A stretch of DNA of 64,000 bases from MPNP01 sp965116235 (GTDB lineage: Bacteria > Pseudomonadota > Alphaproteobacteria > Rhodobacterales > Rhodobacteraceae), in contig OZ220496.1 of NCBI GenBank assembly GCA_965116235.1, positions 1,798,001-1,862,000 on the forward strand, read 5' to 3'. The position numbers and the translations under genes were made by a program. How positions within the stretch are numbered: position 1 is the first letter of the stretch; each line of letters opens with the position of its first letter. Shown here in pieces: positions 1-8,354 of the stretch. The notes beneath the pieces were generated by a model that saw only the letters and a list, made by a program, of their open reading frames with translations, searched no databases and was not told the origin of the DNA.

Positions 1-1
1 A

Positions 2-253
2 TTTGAAGGTCTTCGGCATCATGCTCTGATCGACGATAATGGCAATGGCTTTTATGATCGAAAGGTTTCCGGGCTTTGGACGGGTGAAGTGTCCGGCAGT
101 CGCAAGTGGTGGACATCAGACCCTTTTGATGGCCGCTATTCCGAAGCGCTGAGGACCTACACGATCAGGCCGGAGTTTGGACGGCAAGGCGGAAGAAGCA
201 GAGCCTGCCTGCCGAGCGATACCAGAGTGGTAACTTTGCTTCGGCCGAGTTAG
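2..253 (+). CDS. 3' end of an unrecognised protein
   Basis: An open frame enters from the left edge in phase 2 and stops at TAG 251-253, giving about 83 residues of a C-terminus. The first part is well-formed protein: a D-D-N-G-N-G-F-Y stretch like a calcium-loop motif, then W-T-G-E-V-S-G and W-W-T-S-D-P-F-D-G-R-Y. The last 25 residues are rich in Arg and Gly and may be read past a frameshift. I do not recognise the family. The start lies outside the window, so neither length nor function can be judged. Confidence 0.4.
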   Translation, partial: FEGLRHHALIDDNGNGFYDRKVSGLWTGEVSGSRKWWTSDPFDGRYSEALRTYTIRPEFGRQGGRSRACLPSDTRVVTLLRPS

Positions 254-588
254 GTATAAGATCTGGAACGGATCCTACGGGATACAGCTGTCTTATCTGA
301 TAAATCGGACACTCCTGTAAACAGATAACTGAAGCCGGCAACACATTTTCCTTGGCTTCGGGTGAAATATCAGCCAACAATTATCAGCAGCAGATTATGC
401 TATGCCGAGCATGGCGACATGGTCAGAGGCTGTGAACTACGAGTTGGTGAACGGTCCAATGGAGGGAATTCAGTGAGACAAGGCCAACCCAATGGCTGAT
501 CAGTCGTTTTTTCTGAATACCCGCGGTGAGTTGGGTTCTATCACTAAGTTTTGCCTCGGAGAAAAGCGACAAGGATTGTTCAGATTTA
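254..588. other. Gap without a supported gene
   Basis: Nothing convincing is seen here. A 62-codon minus-strand frame (423-611) begins inside the end of the decayed frame to its right, but it has no recognisable domain. Confidence 0.3.
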
Positions 589-1110
589 TCAATCTTCCCA
601 ATCTTCATCAAGGTTCATTTCACTGAAATCATCAACGTCAATGAATGCCTGACGGTGGAGATGGACATTTACGCGGGCGGCAACGTTTTTCTGTGGCGTA
701 TCGATTCCCAGTTTTTCACTGATTATCGTATCTCGGATCATATCCTCGCCCCATATACCCATATTACCATTCCATTCGGGGCTGGCAACAATGGCTTCAG
801 CAGCCTGCTTAAATCCCCACTCTCCCGCCGGGTTGCGCGCGATGAGCCAATGAGTTGAGGTCGGATAGTCGACTCGGTCAATTGGTCGCTGACCATAGCT
901 GGCCGATTCACGAGGCCGAGTGCTGGCTCAATCACCATAAATGATCTTGGCACGGCGATTACTTCGCCTTTCGCGAATCTGATCAAGAAGCTGATGGTTC
1001 GTAAATGGGACTCTATTAAGGCCTCCGCCCTTGTCAGTCATTTCATCAATAAGCATGAGCATGTCGAGGTGATGAAGCACATCGATAATGTCATCGATGT
1101 TCAGGCGCAT
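589..1110 (-). pseudogene. Decayed reading frame with an in-frame TGA
   Basis: A 60-codon frame (1110-928) ends at TGA. The same frame then stays open for another 113 codons down to TGA 589-591. The second half looks like real protein, with the run H-W-L-I-A-R-N-P-A-G-E-W-G-F followed by I-W-G-E-D-M-I-R-D and an acidic tail D-E-D-W-E-D. The open frame also extends upstream of the ATG towards the AAA gene, so the ATPase unit at 1130-2640 may have landed in this gene. Family unknown. Selenocysteine is not supported, so a nonsense mutation is the simplest reading. Confidence 0.35.
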
Positions 1111-1182
1111 CCGGGGAAAATGCCGGGATAGGCAAAGGGGGCAAGGGTCGGTGGCTTCCCCGCCCCGTCGCCGGCCAAAGCT

Positions 1183-2508
1183 CTAGGGCTTGAATTCGTC
1201 TTTACTGGCCTCATCCGTCGCTTCCGGTTCGGCCGGCGACGGGGCGGGCGGGTCCGGTTCCAGAACCCGCAGCAGGTAGTCCATGAAGGAGGGCACGCCG
1301 GGTTCTATCGTGTCCGGTTTCGCTCCCTCGACAATGAGCCCCACATGACGCATGTGCCGCTCCGTCTGACCTAGCACATCTGTATCAAAGGCGGCCAGCA
1401 TCCTTTCGAGCTGAAGGGCGGCCATGACGCCGCCATGGTCCCGAAAGGCCTGAGCCACCGCTCGGGCCGCCCGGCTCAACTCCGGGGTACGGAATTCCTG
1501 ACGACGATCATAGTAATTCATCTCGCGCAATATCCGGGCTCGCTTTAGAGCCTCGCTACCGATGACCGGTCCCAGATGACGGCCACCTGTTTCCTGGACG
1601 GCCTTGTAGGCTTCATGGCCATATATCTGCAGGAACCAGGGATAATGGTCCGTTGCCTTCACCAGCTCCTCCAGGGTCGGCCCGTCGACCGTTATCCCGG
1701 CCTGGCTGAAGGGAATCGCCAGGACATCGGTAGCGCTCGCCTTGGAAAGACGACCCAGAGGCAGGCGCTTGCCCCGGTCCCAGAAGGTGGCTCCACACAC
1801 TCTAAGCTGATCAATGAGATCCGGCGTGCCGCCCAGCAGCAGGACAACCGGTCGGGTCTCTCCGGCCTCCTGCACGGCGTTGAGAAGAACCCGCAAGGCC
1901 GCCGGCTCGACCATGTGGGCTTCATCCAGCGTGATCAGCATCGGGTGCCCCAGATCCACCAGCGACTCGCTGGCACTCCGATCCGGCGAGGTCGGCATGG
2001 TAAAGGTGACGGTCCCGAGCCCAAAGCGTATCTGTCCCTCGTGGGCGGTCATCGCTCTGATGTCATGGATGATCGACGACTGGGCCAGGGGCGTCTTCTC
2101 CAAAAAGGAGCAAAACTTCTCCCAGGCACTCTCTCGGGCCCCGGCATCCGCCGCCGGCATCCCCTCTTGGCCCAGCGTCGCCATGGCTTCGCCGATGACC
2201 TCCAGGCGGGGGCGAAACAGGTTTTGCCGCATGTCCGCCGCCGTGGCCACCCGATCGCTTTTCAGTGAGAGCAGAACACTAGGGATCCGGCTATCCCGAA
2301 GCCGCTTGTGCAAGGAAAGAAGATGCACGGTCTTGCCCGTGCCCCGTGGACCATACAGGTACAGGGCCCGGGGTCCGGGCTTTTCCGCCCGACCAAGTCT
2401 TCGCATGACGTCATCAAGTTCATGTTCAACCTCCGGGCGCCGCCCCATGACAGGGGGTAACTCGCCAAAGCCCGGCACAAAAGGATTTTCAGGATGTTCG
2501 TAGGGCAT
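1183..2508 (-). CDS. AAA+ ATPase, ORC/Cdc6-like (paralogue of the gene at 49176)
   Basis: The product is about 441 residues. The Walker A motif GPRGTGKT lies near residue 53 and the Walker B/DEAH motif LITLDEAH follows midway. A sensor-type region comes next (LLLGGTPDLIDQL). The C-terminal part looks like a winged helix, and an acidic Pro-rich tail ends the protein. I chose the ATG at 2508 over 2532: an AAAAGGA ribosome site precedes it, and the paralogue has the same leader. The paralogue at 49176 sits inside a TIR-bounded mobile unit. Homology between the two loci runs from about 1127 to 2615, but the inverted repeats are missing here, so this copy looks stranded. GC content is clearly higher than in the flanking sequence, which suggests transfer. 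The precise role (DNA processing, transposition help or defence) is not shown. Confidence 0.75.
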   Translation of the reverse strand: MPYEHPENPFVPGFGELPPVMGRRPEVEHELDDVMRRLGRAEKPGPRALYLYGPRGTGKTVHLLSLHKRLRDSRIPSVLLSLKSDRVATAADMRQNLFRPRLEVIGEAMATLGQEGMPAADAGARESAWEKFCSFLEKTPLAQSSIIHDIRAMTAHEGQIRFGLGTVTFTMPTSPDRSASESLVDLGHPMLITLDEAHMVEPAALRVLLNAVQEAGETRPVVLLLGGTPDLIDQLRVCGATFWDRGKRLPLGRLSKASATDVLAIPFSQAGITVDGPTLEELVKATDHYPWFLQIYGHEAYKAVQETGGRHLGPVIGSEALKRARILREMNYYDRRQEFRTPELSRAARAVAQAFRDHGGVMAALQLERMLAAFDTDVLGQTERHMRHVGLIVEGAKPDTIEPGVPSFMDYLLRVLEPDPPAPSPAEPEATDEASKDEFKP

Positions 2509-2701
2509 AGATACAGATCCTTTTCTGTCCATTTATGCGGGTTCAGGGAATGGCCCGGACAGGCGGGTCATTTCCGTACTTCCATGCTAGGCATGAAGGG
2601 CCGTGATGTCAATATGCAGGACCAGAAAGGCGAGCCCGGTTCACAGATACTCATTGACAAGGAACCGGCTTGCAGGAATCACTCTTTTGGCACCCTGCGG
2701 A

Positions 2702-2939
2702 TCAACAGCCAAGCAAAAAGTACACCAGGTAAATCAGTATTGCAAATACCAGAAATTCGCCCACCGCATCGCTGGCGACCCATTGCATTGCATCGTCAAT
2801 TTGTCCCGCCTCTAGCCAGTATTCCCATCGTTGCGGCTCATTCTGCTTGAAACCGGGAATGGTTATCCCACAAGGCCCACAAACTTGCACCCACAAGGGC
2901 AAATACGGCAAACTGAATCAATGTTATTGTTACGGCCAT
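2702..2939 (-). pseudogene. Possible small membrane protein, frameshifted
   Basis: Two minus-strand frames join across one shift near 2840. The first starts at ATG 2939 and encodes a hydrophobic segment (LIQFAVFALVGASLWALW). The second continues with E-P-Q-R-W-E-Y-W and ends in a clear membrane helix (FLVFAILIYLVYFLLGC) at TGA 2702-2704. Together they would make a two-helix membrane protein of about 78 residues. Either frame alone could also be a separate tiny gene. No family is recognised. Confidence 0.3.
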
Positions 2940-3128
2940 TCGATTAATCTGGGTCTGGGCTTGGTGACTTGCATAAGGGCGTCTGGCGTCGGCTTTGTTG
3001 GCTGGACATTTTCATAGTCACCCTGGCAGCCATTCGGTATATGGTGAATGAAACGTCAGCCGCATCCAGGATTATCTCCCATGACCTGATTCTACCTTGA
3101 TCTAGTGGTCAGTTTTAATCATTTGCTA

Positions 3129-3163
3129 GGGGGTTATATACATTGTTGACATTATCTCCGGGG
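3129..3163. repeat. Left terminal inverted repeat of the 3129-5917 unit
   Basis: 35 bp, inverted partner at 5883-5917 with three mismatches. Just inside it lies a short hairpin, GGTTC-CGAA-GAACC, which may end transcription of the ATPase gene. Confidence 0.8.
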
Positions 3164-3274
3164 TTCCGAAGAACCAGGGCTTTTCAGACCTGATCTTGCA
3201 TTCTCTTCATTGATAAAGTCAACAACCAGATCGATACCATTTATTGCGCGACCATCGCCCTTGTCAAAGATGTA

Positions 3275-3283
3275 CCCCCCCCC
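3275..3283. repeat. C9/G9 homopolymer behind the AAA gene
   Basis: Nine C on the plus strand. On the minus strand the run lies just past the ATPase stop codon. A different frame crosses it and stays open to 3152, adding about 40 protein-like residues (Y-I-F-D-K-G-D-G-R-A-I-N-G). Whether any gene uses it is unknown. Confidence 0.6.
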
Positions 3284-3308
3284 AAAGGAAATCGCTCTCG
3301 CCCTAACA

Positions 3309-5195
3309 TCAGGGCTGCGGTTCGTCGTCCATCTTGTCCGGGGGCTGCGGCTCCTCCACCTGGCGGTTGACTTCGGTCCGCCGCGGCTTCGGTGGCGCGG
3401 GCGGGGCCATGCCGATCTCTTGTGCCGGCCCCGCGGTGCGGGCCCACTCCAGGCGCTCATGCAGGAGGGGCCAGCCATTTCGCCTCTCGGTGGCCATGTC
3501 GCCAATGTCGAACGCCAGATGACCGGCCGCCTGGATGCGCTCCCGATCGTTCGGCTGAAAAACCGGCGAAACGAAAATGAGCGTGTGCGGCAGCTGGCAG
3601 ACCCGCGCGATTTCCGGGCTGTATTCGGGATCATCCTTCTTGATCTGGCCCCGCGCCATGAACCCATTGACAACGCACCGAAAGGCCGCCACATCATGCT
3701 CCCGGCTGTCGCGCTTGGCGTTGCCCAGCACCAGCAGATCCTGCGGACCGCGACCCGTCGCCTTCTGCTTGAGACGCGCCAGCACGTCGATATCCGGTTG
3801 CGTCTCGCCTTTGGGCCCCGCCGGTTCGGCCCCGGCATACGCTTCCCGCACATGCGGATGGCCAAGTAGCCAGCCAGCGGTCAGGCGCTCCAGCGCCGTC
3901 CCTTCGAGCGTCTCCAGGGCCCGGATCATGTCATCGGTCTCCCCGGGCGGCGTCGTCGCCGGCCGGTAGCGCGGGGGAAAGAGGTCCGGCGCGATGCACA
4001 GCTGAAAGAGCGTCGCGTTGTCGTTCAGGCTCCAGCAGGGGCGGGCAAACCCGGGGATGCGGCCAATGAAGTGATGGCGCTGGCGCACGATGTCGGTGTC
4101 CCGTTCCAGCGCCTCCAGCCGGTCGTTGAGGTCGCCCAGGGCCAGCGGCGGATCGAGAGTGATCTCGTTCGCGCGCGCCTCCCGGACGATGCCCCCGACA
4201 ATGTCTTGCCCTGGAATGACCTGTCCCGGCACCCGATTCTGCCCCATCCAGATAATGGCGTCGATCAAGGGCTTCGCCAGTTCGACGTAGGCCTTGCTGT
4301 CCCAGCGCTGGCGGGAATCTCGCTCCAGCACGGCCCGCTCATGTCGGACAAGGGCCCGACGCCAGTCCTGATCGGCGGCATGATCCCGCACCGGATCACC
4401 GCTGGGCGGCTCCCACTTACGCAATTCCGGTGGCGCATCTCTGCTCTGAGCAAAGCGCTCCCATTCGCGGGGCATGCCGTCATAGGCCGTCCACAGAGTG
4501 TGGAAGCGTCCTGGCCGTTGATCCCAGCCATGCGCCTGGGCGATGTCCATGACCGTGGCCAGCGACCAAGGGCGGAGCTGCACGGTGCGAAAGCGCCCGG
4601 CCAGGGGAGCCTTGGCATCCTGCAACTGGCCGAACTTCTGCTGGTGCGAGCCCATCAGCACCAGCTGGCCGGTCGGTGGCGGCTGGCCGGTGGCATAAAG
4701 GATGCCCCGACAGGCCTTGGTCTGATCGTCGATGAAGCGCATGAGTCGCGAGGGCAGGCGCGTGCCCAGAATGTTGTGCACCTCGTCCAGGGCCACGATC
4801 ATGTCCTTGTAGACCAGATGTCGGATGATCTGAATCAGGCGCCCGGCATCGGTGATCTTGTCGCCGCGCGGGACCAGGTCGCGGCACAGATGATCCAGGT
4901 CCCGCTCACGTATCGTTTCCTCCATCGTGGCCAGAAAGAGGGCCTCCGCCTCGTGGGCCGCCATCGTGTCGCGGCCAAAGTCATCCAGCGTCACGACCAG
5001 CAGCCGGTCCGCCCGGCCATGCTGCGCCACGACATGCTCCAGTAGCGTGTTCTTGCCGACGCCGCGCCGACCGCCAAGGCCGGTTGCCGCAAAGAAGCGG
5101 GGCTCATCACCCTGCTGAGCCGGATCGATCGCCAGCAGACGCGCCAGTTTCCGGCTTGCGGTCGCCCGCCCGTAAAACTCCCACTGGGCCATCAT
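3309..5195 (-). CDS. AAA+ ATPase with C-terminal PD-(D/E)xK-like domain
   Basis: 628 residues. The Walker A motif GGRRGVGKNT is at 41-50 and Walker B MIVALDEVH at 132-140; a Gln/Pro-rich sensor region follows. The C-terminal domain (about 425-590) has the layout of a restriction-endonuclease fold: E-R-L-T-A, then P-D-I-D-V-L-A at 467-473, then L-L-V-L-G-N-A-K-R at 487-495. In a standard site the residue two before the Lys is Glu or Gln; here it is Asn, so catalysis is doubtful. An ATPase followed by such a domain recalls archaeal-type ATPases with a DUF234 tail, but this is inference. The gene is GC-rich compared with its surroundings, and it is the only clear gene in the TIR-bounded unit. 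Confidence 0.7.
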   Translation of the reverse strand: MMAQWEFYGRATASRKLARLLAIDPAQQGDEPRFFAATGLGGRRGVGKNTLLEHVVAQHGRADRLLVVTLDDFGRDTMAAHEAEALFLATMEETIRERDLDHLCRDLVPRGDKITDAGRLIQIIRHLVYKDMIVALDEVHNILGTRLPSRLMRFIDDQTKACRGILYATGQPPPTGQLVLMGSHQQKFGQLQDAKAPLAGRFRTVQLRPWSLATVMDIAQAHGWDQRPGRFHTLWTAYDGMPREWERFAQSRDAPPELRKWEPPSGDPVRDHAADQDWRRALVRHERAVLERDSRQRWDSKAYVELAKPLIDAIIWMGQNRVPGQVIPGQDIVGGIVREARANEITLDPPLALGDLNDRLEALERDTDIVRQRHHFIGRIPGFARPCWSLNDNATLFQLCIAPDLFPPRYRPATTPPGETDDMIRALETLEGTALERLTAGWLLGHPHVREAYAGAEPAGPKGETQPDIDVLARLKQKATGRGPQDLLVLGNAKRDSREHDVAAFRCVVNGFMARGQIKKDDPEYSPEIARVCQLPHTLIFVSPVFQPNDRERIQAAGHLAFDIGDMATERRNGWPLLHERLEWARTAGPAQEIGMAPPAPPKPRRTEVNRQVEEPQPPDKMDDEPQP

Positions 5196-5882
5196 CGTCC
5201 TCCTCTTGTGCCTTCATCCGGACGTACTGGCTTCATATATGGCCCCGGTCACCCGTCATGTCCAGATCCGACCGCTGGAGAATGCCCCGGTCTGAGCATG
5301 ATTGGGTACTCAATCCGTTGTCCGTTTCATGTCTCTCCGACGCAAGCTGACAAAGGGACTAATATATAATGTTGCTCCCTCCAAACAAAGCCGAAGACGC
5401 TCAGGATTTAGCAAAACGAAGTAAGTTTGAGTTCAAGAAATGAGTCTGTGGTGAAACAGGCGTTGAAGGCATGGATCACGACCCAGAATCACCCGGAGCC
5501 AGTGCGGGTGTGGATGGAATCATCCCGTTCCATCAGGCTGAAAATGGAATGCAACTCCGAAAACGGCTCGCGCCATTGTCCCGGTTTAAGGAGGCAAAGT
5601 ACACCCGATAGTGTTCGAGCTGTGTCGACAGTTGTGTGTCAACATCGGGATCATGGAATAAAGGCCGTATGTGATGTGTGCGTGTGCTTTGATAGATTCA
5701 TGAACGCGATCAGAAACAACCGCGAAAAAGGAACTGTTCGAGATTGGACGGGCTTGGATTTCATTTAGCCTGTCGGTGGAGAAGGTTTGCTTCGCGAAGA
5801 CTGCCCGCAATTACCTGGTGGTCGGAAAGTTCCAAGTCATCATTGAGGATAGGTACATGAAAAAACCGAAGCCGGTCAATCA
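5196..5882. other. Right part of the AAA unit, no supported gene
   Basis: Between the ATPase start and the right inverted repeat lie about 690 bases. A plus-strand frame (5427-5768, TTG start) has no recognisable domain and unconvincing composition. A string at 5355-5374 beginning GGGACTAATATA resembles the family of element ends and may be an older terminus. Confidence 0.35.
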
Positions 5883-5917
5883 CCCCGGAGACAATGTTAA
5901 CAATGTATATAATCCCC
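5883..5917. repeat. Right terminal inverted repeat of the 3129-5917 unit
   Basis: 35 bp, inverted relative to 3129-3163. The outer end is CCCC at 5914-5917. Confidence 0.8.
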
Positions 5918-6114
5918 TAAAAAATTGATCTGTCTGAATGGTCTTCAGTGTCATTCGTTACAAGAAAAGCATCGACAATTCTCTAGCATGATCAAGCTTA
6001 ATGCGATTCCCCAACGATGTCGCTGCGTTAAACCAATACGACAAGACATCAACAACAAGCATGCAGACCCATATTCAGGATGTAAGATTGTCGTGGTTGT
6101 CCACTGATCAGCGA

Positions 6115-6975
6115 TCAACGGCTCACAAGGGGAATCCTGGCAACTTTTCGACCTTTGATTGTCTCCGGGTAATTGGGTTTGCCGCCTGTCATCCGCCAGA
6201 ACTTGGTACCACCCAGTTTTAACCAGACAGGAAAGATAATTGCCAGGCCTGACAGGAAGCCTCCGATATGAGCCCAATGGGCAATGTTGGAAACATCATG
6301 GCTTCCCGAATAAACAGCCATGAAGTCAAATGAAACCGTATAGATCAAGACAAACCAGGCGCTGAGCTTGATAACCCACATGAACACAAAAATCCAGATA
6401 AAGACATCGATCTTTGCACGGGGAAACAGGACGAGATAGCCTCCGAGAACTGCCGAAATGGCTCCCGAAGCCCCCAAATGCATGTATTCCAGCCCCGACA
6501 TGTTGTCAAAGAGGAAGTATGATGATGTTTGCAGGAAGGACGAACACAGTCCTCCCAAGAGATAAAAAAGCAGATACCGGAATGGTCCCAGCACATCTTC
6601 CAGATTGTCGCCAAAAACATAGAGGAAAAGCATGTTGCCCAAGAGATGTCCCAGATCGTCATGCAAGAACATGCTGCTGAGCACGGAAAACAGGTCGCCT
6701 TCGACTAGCAGGCGGGCCGGTATCATGGAGTAGTCATGCTTGAGCAGTGCCGAATAATATCCGTCCTGAATCACCAGATGAGGTATGGCAATCGAGGTAA
6801 ACGGTATTTCTGTACGGGCGACGTGAATGGCTGAAATGAAGTGCCCAAAATCGTTGATCATCGACAGGAAAAGGGGGAGCATAAAGATTGCTATGTTGAT
6901 CACGATCAGAGACTTGTTTATGAACGTCTTTTTGCGCGTGGGGTTGTGATCTCTGTAAGGAAGAATAACGAACAT
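6115..6975 (-). CDS. Rhomboid-family intramembrane serine protease
   Basis: 286 residues with about six membrane segments. The nucleophile motif GASG has its Ser near residue 170, and the catalytic His lies in W-A-H-I-G-G-F near 236. The HLLGNM motif (His 110, Asn 114) and the loop-1 region are also present. These are the standard rhomboid catalytic and structural residues. The protein would cleave membrane-anchored substrates within the inner membrane; its substrate cannot be deduced. It stands alone, with a 470-base gap upstream. Confidence 0.9.
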   Translation of the reverse strand: MFVILPYRDHNPTRKKTFINKSLIVINIAIFMLPLFLSMINDFGHFISAIHVARTEIPFTSIAIPHLVIQDGYYSALLKHDYSMIPARLLVEGDLFSVLSSMFLHDDLGHLLGNMLFLYVFGDNLEDVLGPFRYLLFYLLGGLCSSFLQTSSYFLFDNMSGLEYMHLGASGAISAVLGGYLVLFPRAKIDVFIWIFVFMWVIKLSAWFVLIYTVSFDFMAVYSGSHDVSNIAHWAHIGGFLSGLAIIFPVWLKLGGTKFWRMTGGKPNYPETIKGRKVARIPLVSR

Positions 6976-7446
6976 GCGTTTGGAACTGGCAATATGTTGA
7001 TAACGTCAAAGAAATGATGGTGAATCAACGGTCACGGGAAATACGGGTCAGAGTCGGGTCAAATGTCCAGCCATGCGAATGCATTGGTTGAAATTGATCA
7101 TAGTCGCTCAATACAAGATACACTCCATGATAACGGTTTCAATCGCACTGATTTTGTTCAGTGGCAAGAAACGGCCTCACGATACAGGCTTTCATTTGTA
7201 GGAGTGTTGGCCATTGCGTCGTTTCATCGACAGAAAATTCCGATATGCAAGATTGTTCCGGCTCCGATCAGATGCGAGTCGTGAACACGCAAGCCGTAAA
7301 GGGACCGACTGGAAAATCGGTCTTGACGTCATTACCTTATGGCGATTGAGCCGGAATATTTTGAGCAAATGATGCACAAAGAAACGAGTGGCTCCAGATC
7401 ATCGGTTCAAAGTCGGAGTAGGCTTGGTACATAAGGAGGGATAGAC
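6976..7446. other. Intergenic region, nothing recognised
   Basis: A 471-base stretch between two divergent genes. It presumably holds both promoters. The last bases before 7447 contain a strong ribosome site (AAGGAGG). No coding signal, RNA or repeat was seen. Confidence 0.4.
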
Positions 7447-7845
7447 ATGAACATGTTTGAAGCGTTTTCGCACTGTATGCGGAATTACTTTACGTTTTCC
7501 GGGCGAGGGTCAATGAGAGAATTCTGGTGGTTCCAACTCATTCTCTTTTTGATCAGTTGCTTGGCAACTGAGCAGGCTGTACCGGCCATGGGGATCGTAT
7601 TCATAATACCGGTTCTGGCGGCCGGTTCTCGACGGCTTCATGACACCGGTCGAAGCGGCTGGTGGCAGTTGTTATTGTTGATTCCCGTGGTCGGTATAAT
7701 CGTATTGATTATTTTCTACGCTCAGGAACCCATCAAGGCCGCCAACAAATTTGGACCGTCATTGGGAACCGATGGCTACCCGGTACAAGATGAGGACTTG
7801 GTTCCAGTTGACGCACCGACTGTCGAAGGTGAAGATCAAACCTGA
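7447..7845 (+). CDS. DUF805 family inner-membrane protein
   Basis: 132 residues. The N-terminus M-N-M-F-E-A-F and the core F-T-F-S-G-R-G-S-M-R-E-F-W-W-F are typical of DUF805, as is G-S-R-R-L-H-D-T-G-R-S-G-W-W-Q followed by a hydrophobic segment. About three or four membrane helices are visible, then a polar tail of about 40 residues. The start is well supported by AAGGAGG 9 bases upstream. The molecular function of DUF805 proteins is not established. No partner gene is adjacent. Confidence 0.85.
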   Translation: MNMFEAFSHCMRNYFTFSGRGSMREFWWFQLILFLISCLATEQAVPAMGIVFIIPVLAAGSRRLHDTGRSGWWQLLLLIPVVGIIVLIIFYAQEPIKAANKFGPSLGTDGYPVQDEDLVPVDAPTVEGEDQT

Positions 7846-8014
7846 TGGGTCAGGGGGAGCTGAGTCCCTTTCGGGAAAAGTCTTTTGTCTTTGGCTGTTT
7901 GACACCGAGTGCAGATTGAATTGCCGAGAATTCCAAGACGGCTTTCTGAAACCTCCCGGGAGCATGTTCAAAGCTAGGATGGTCTCCCGATCATCGAGGT
8001 AAGGGAACAAGACC

Positions 8015-8275
8015 TTTCTGAGGGGGCTTATAAAGATAACTTGACACTGTGATTTTTACTCAGTGGGAGCGTTCTTCAAGCAAGGTGTTGCGGAAGCAAC
8101 TTCAGAAGTTTTGGCTCGTGCCTTACTTTACCTTGAGAAGTTGTCCCGAACAGAAGATCGGGTCCCTCTCGATGTCCTTAAAAGGTCTAGCGAAAGAAGA
8201 TTGCAACCGGTCGGACCAGCGACCGTGGCATTGAAAATGACTTTGTCAAGTTATCTTTATAAGTCCCTTTCTGAG
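8015..8275. mobile_element. MITE copy 1 with 8-bp target duplication
   Basis: The element is 8023-8267 (245 bp). Its ends are 24-bp near-perfect inverted repeats beginning GGGGCTTATAAAGATAACTT (left) and GGGACTTATAAAGATAACTT (right, read inwards). TTTCTGAG stands on both sides (8015-8022, 8268-8275) as an 8-bp target duplication. The interior has several short hairpins and no coding capacity. A second copy, roughly 80% identical by eye, lies at 21841. The 8-bp duplication and GGG ends fit several IS families, IS1595 among them. Confidence 0.85.
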
Positions 8276-8354
8276 GCTTTATTGGGTCTTGGGGACAGTT
8301 GGCTGTTTCACTTGCAAACCGAAATCGCTAACAGACCAAGTATTGAGGTCACAT

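Larger units (their letters stand above)
3129..5917. mobile_element. TIR-bounded unit carrying an AAA+ ATPase (2.8 kb)
   Basis: The ends are 35-bp inverted repeats, 3129-3163 and 5883-5917, matching at 32 of 35 positions. Each begins GGGG, has TTATATACATTGTT in the middle, and ends CTCCGGGG. The unit holds one clear gene (3309-5195) and no recognisable transposase. The flanks ATTTGCTA and TAAAAAAT do not form a target duplication, so one edge may have rearranged. The end motif GGGGnTTATATAC resembles the cassette at 49095, so a shared mobilising transposase, perhaps IS1595-like, is inferred. This format matches what is called a mobile insertion cassette: passenger gene, inverted repeats, no transposase. 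Confidence 0.7.

Noticed and set aside
928..930. Selenocysteine reading of the TGA
   Set aside because: No selenoprotein family recognised and no nearby SECIS-like hairpin was evident; decay is simpler.
4071..5045. 324-codon open frame antisense to the 3309-5195 ATPase
   Set aside because: Arises from the high GC content and codon pattern of the ATPase gene; no recognisable motifs.
5427..5768. 113-codon frame inside the 3129 unit as a transposase fragment
   Set aside because: Could not be matched by eye to any transposase; TTG start and poor composition.
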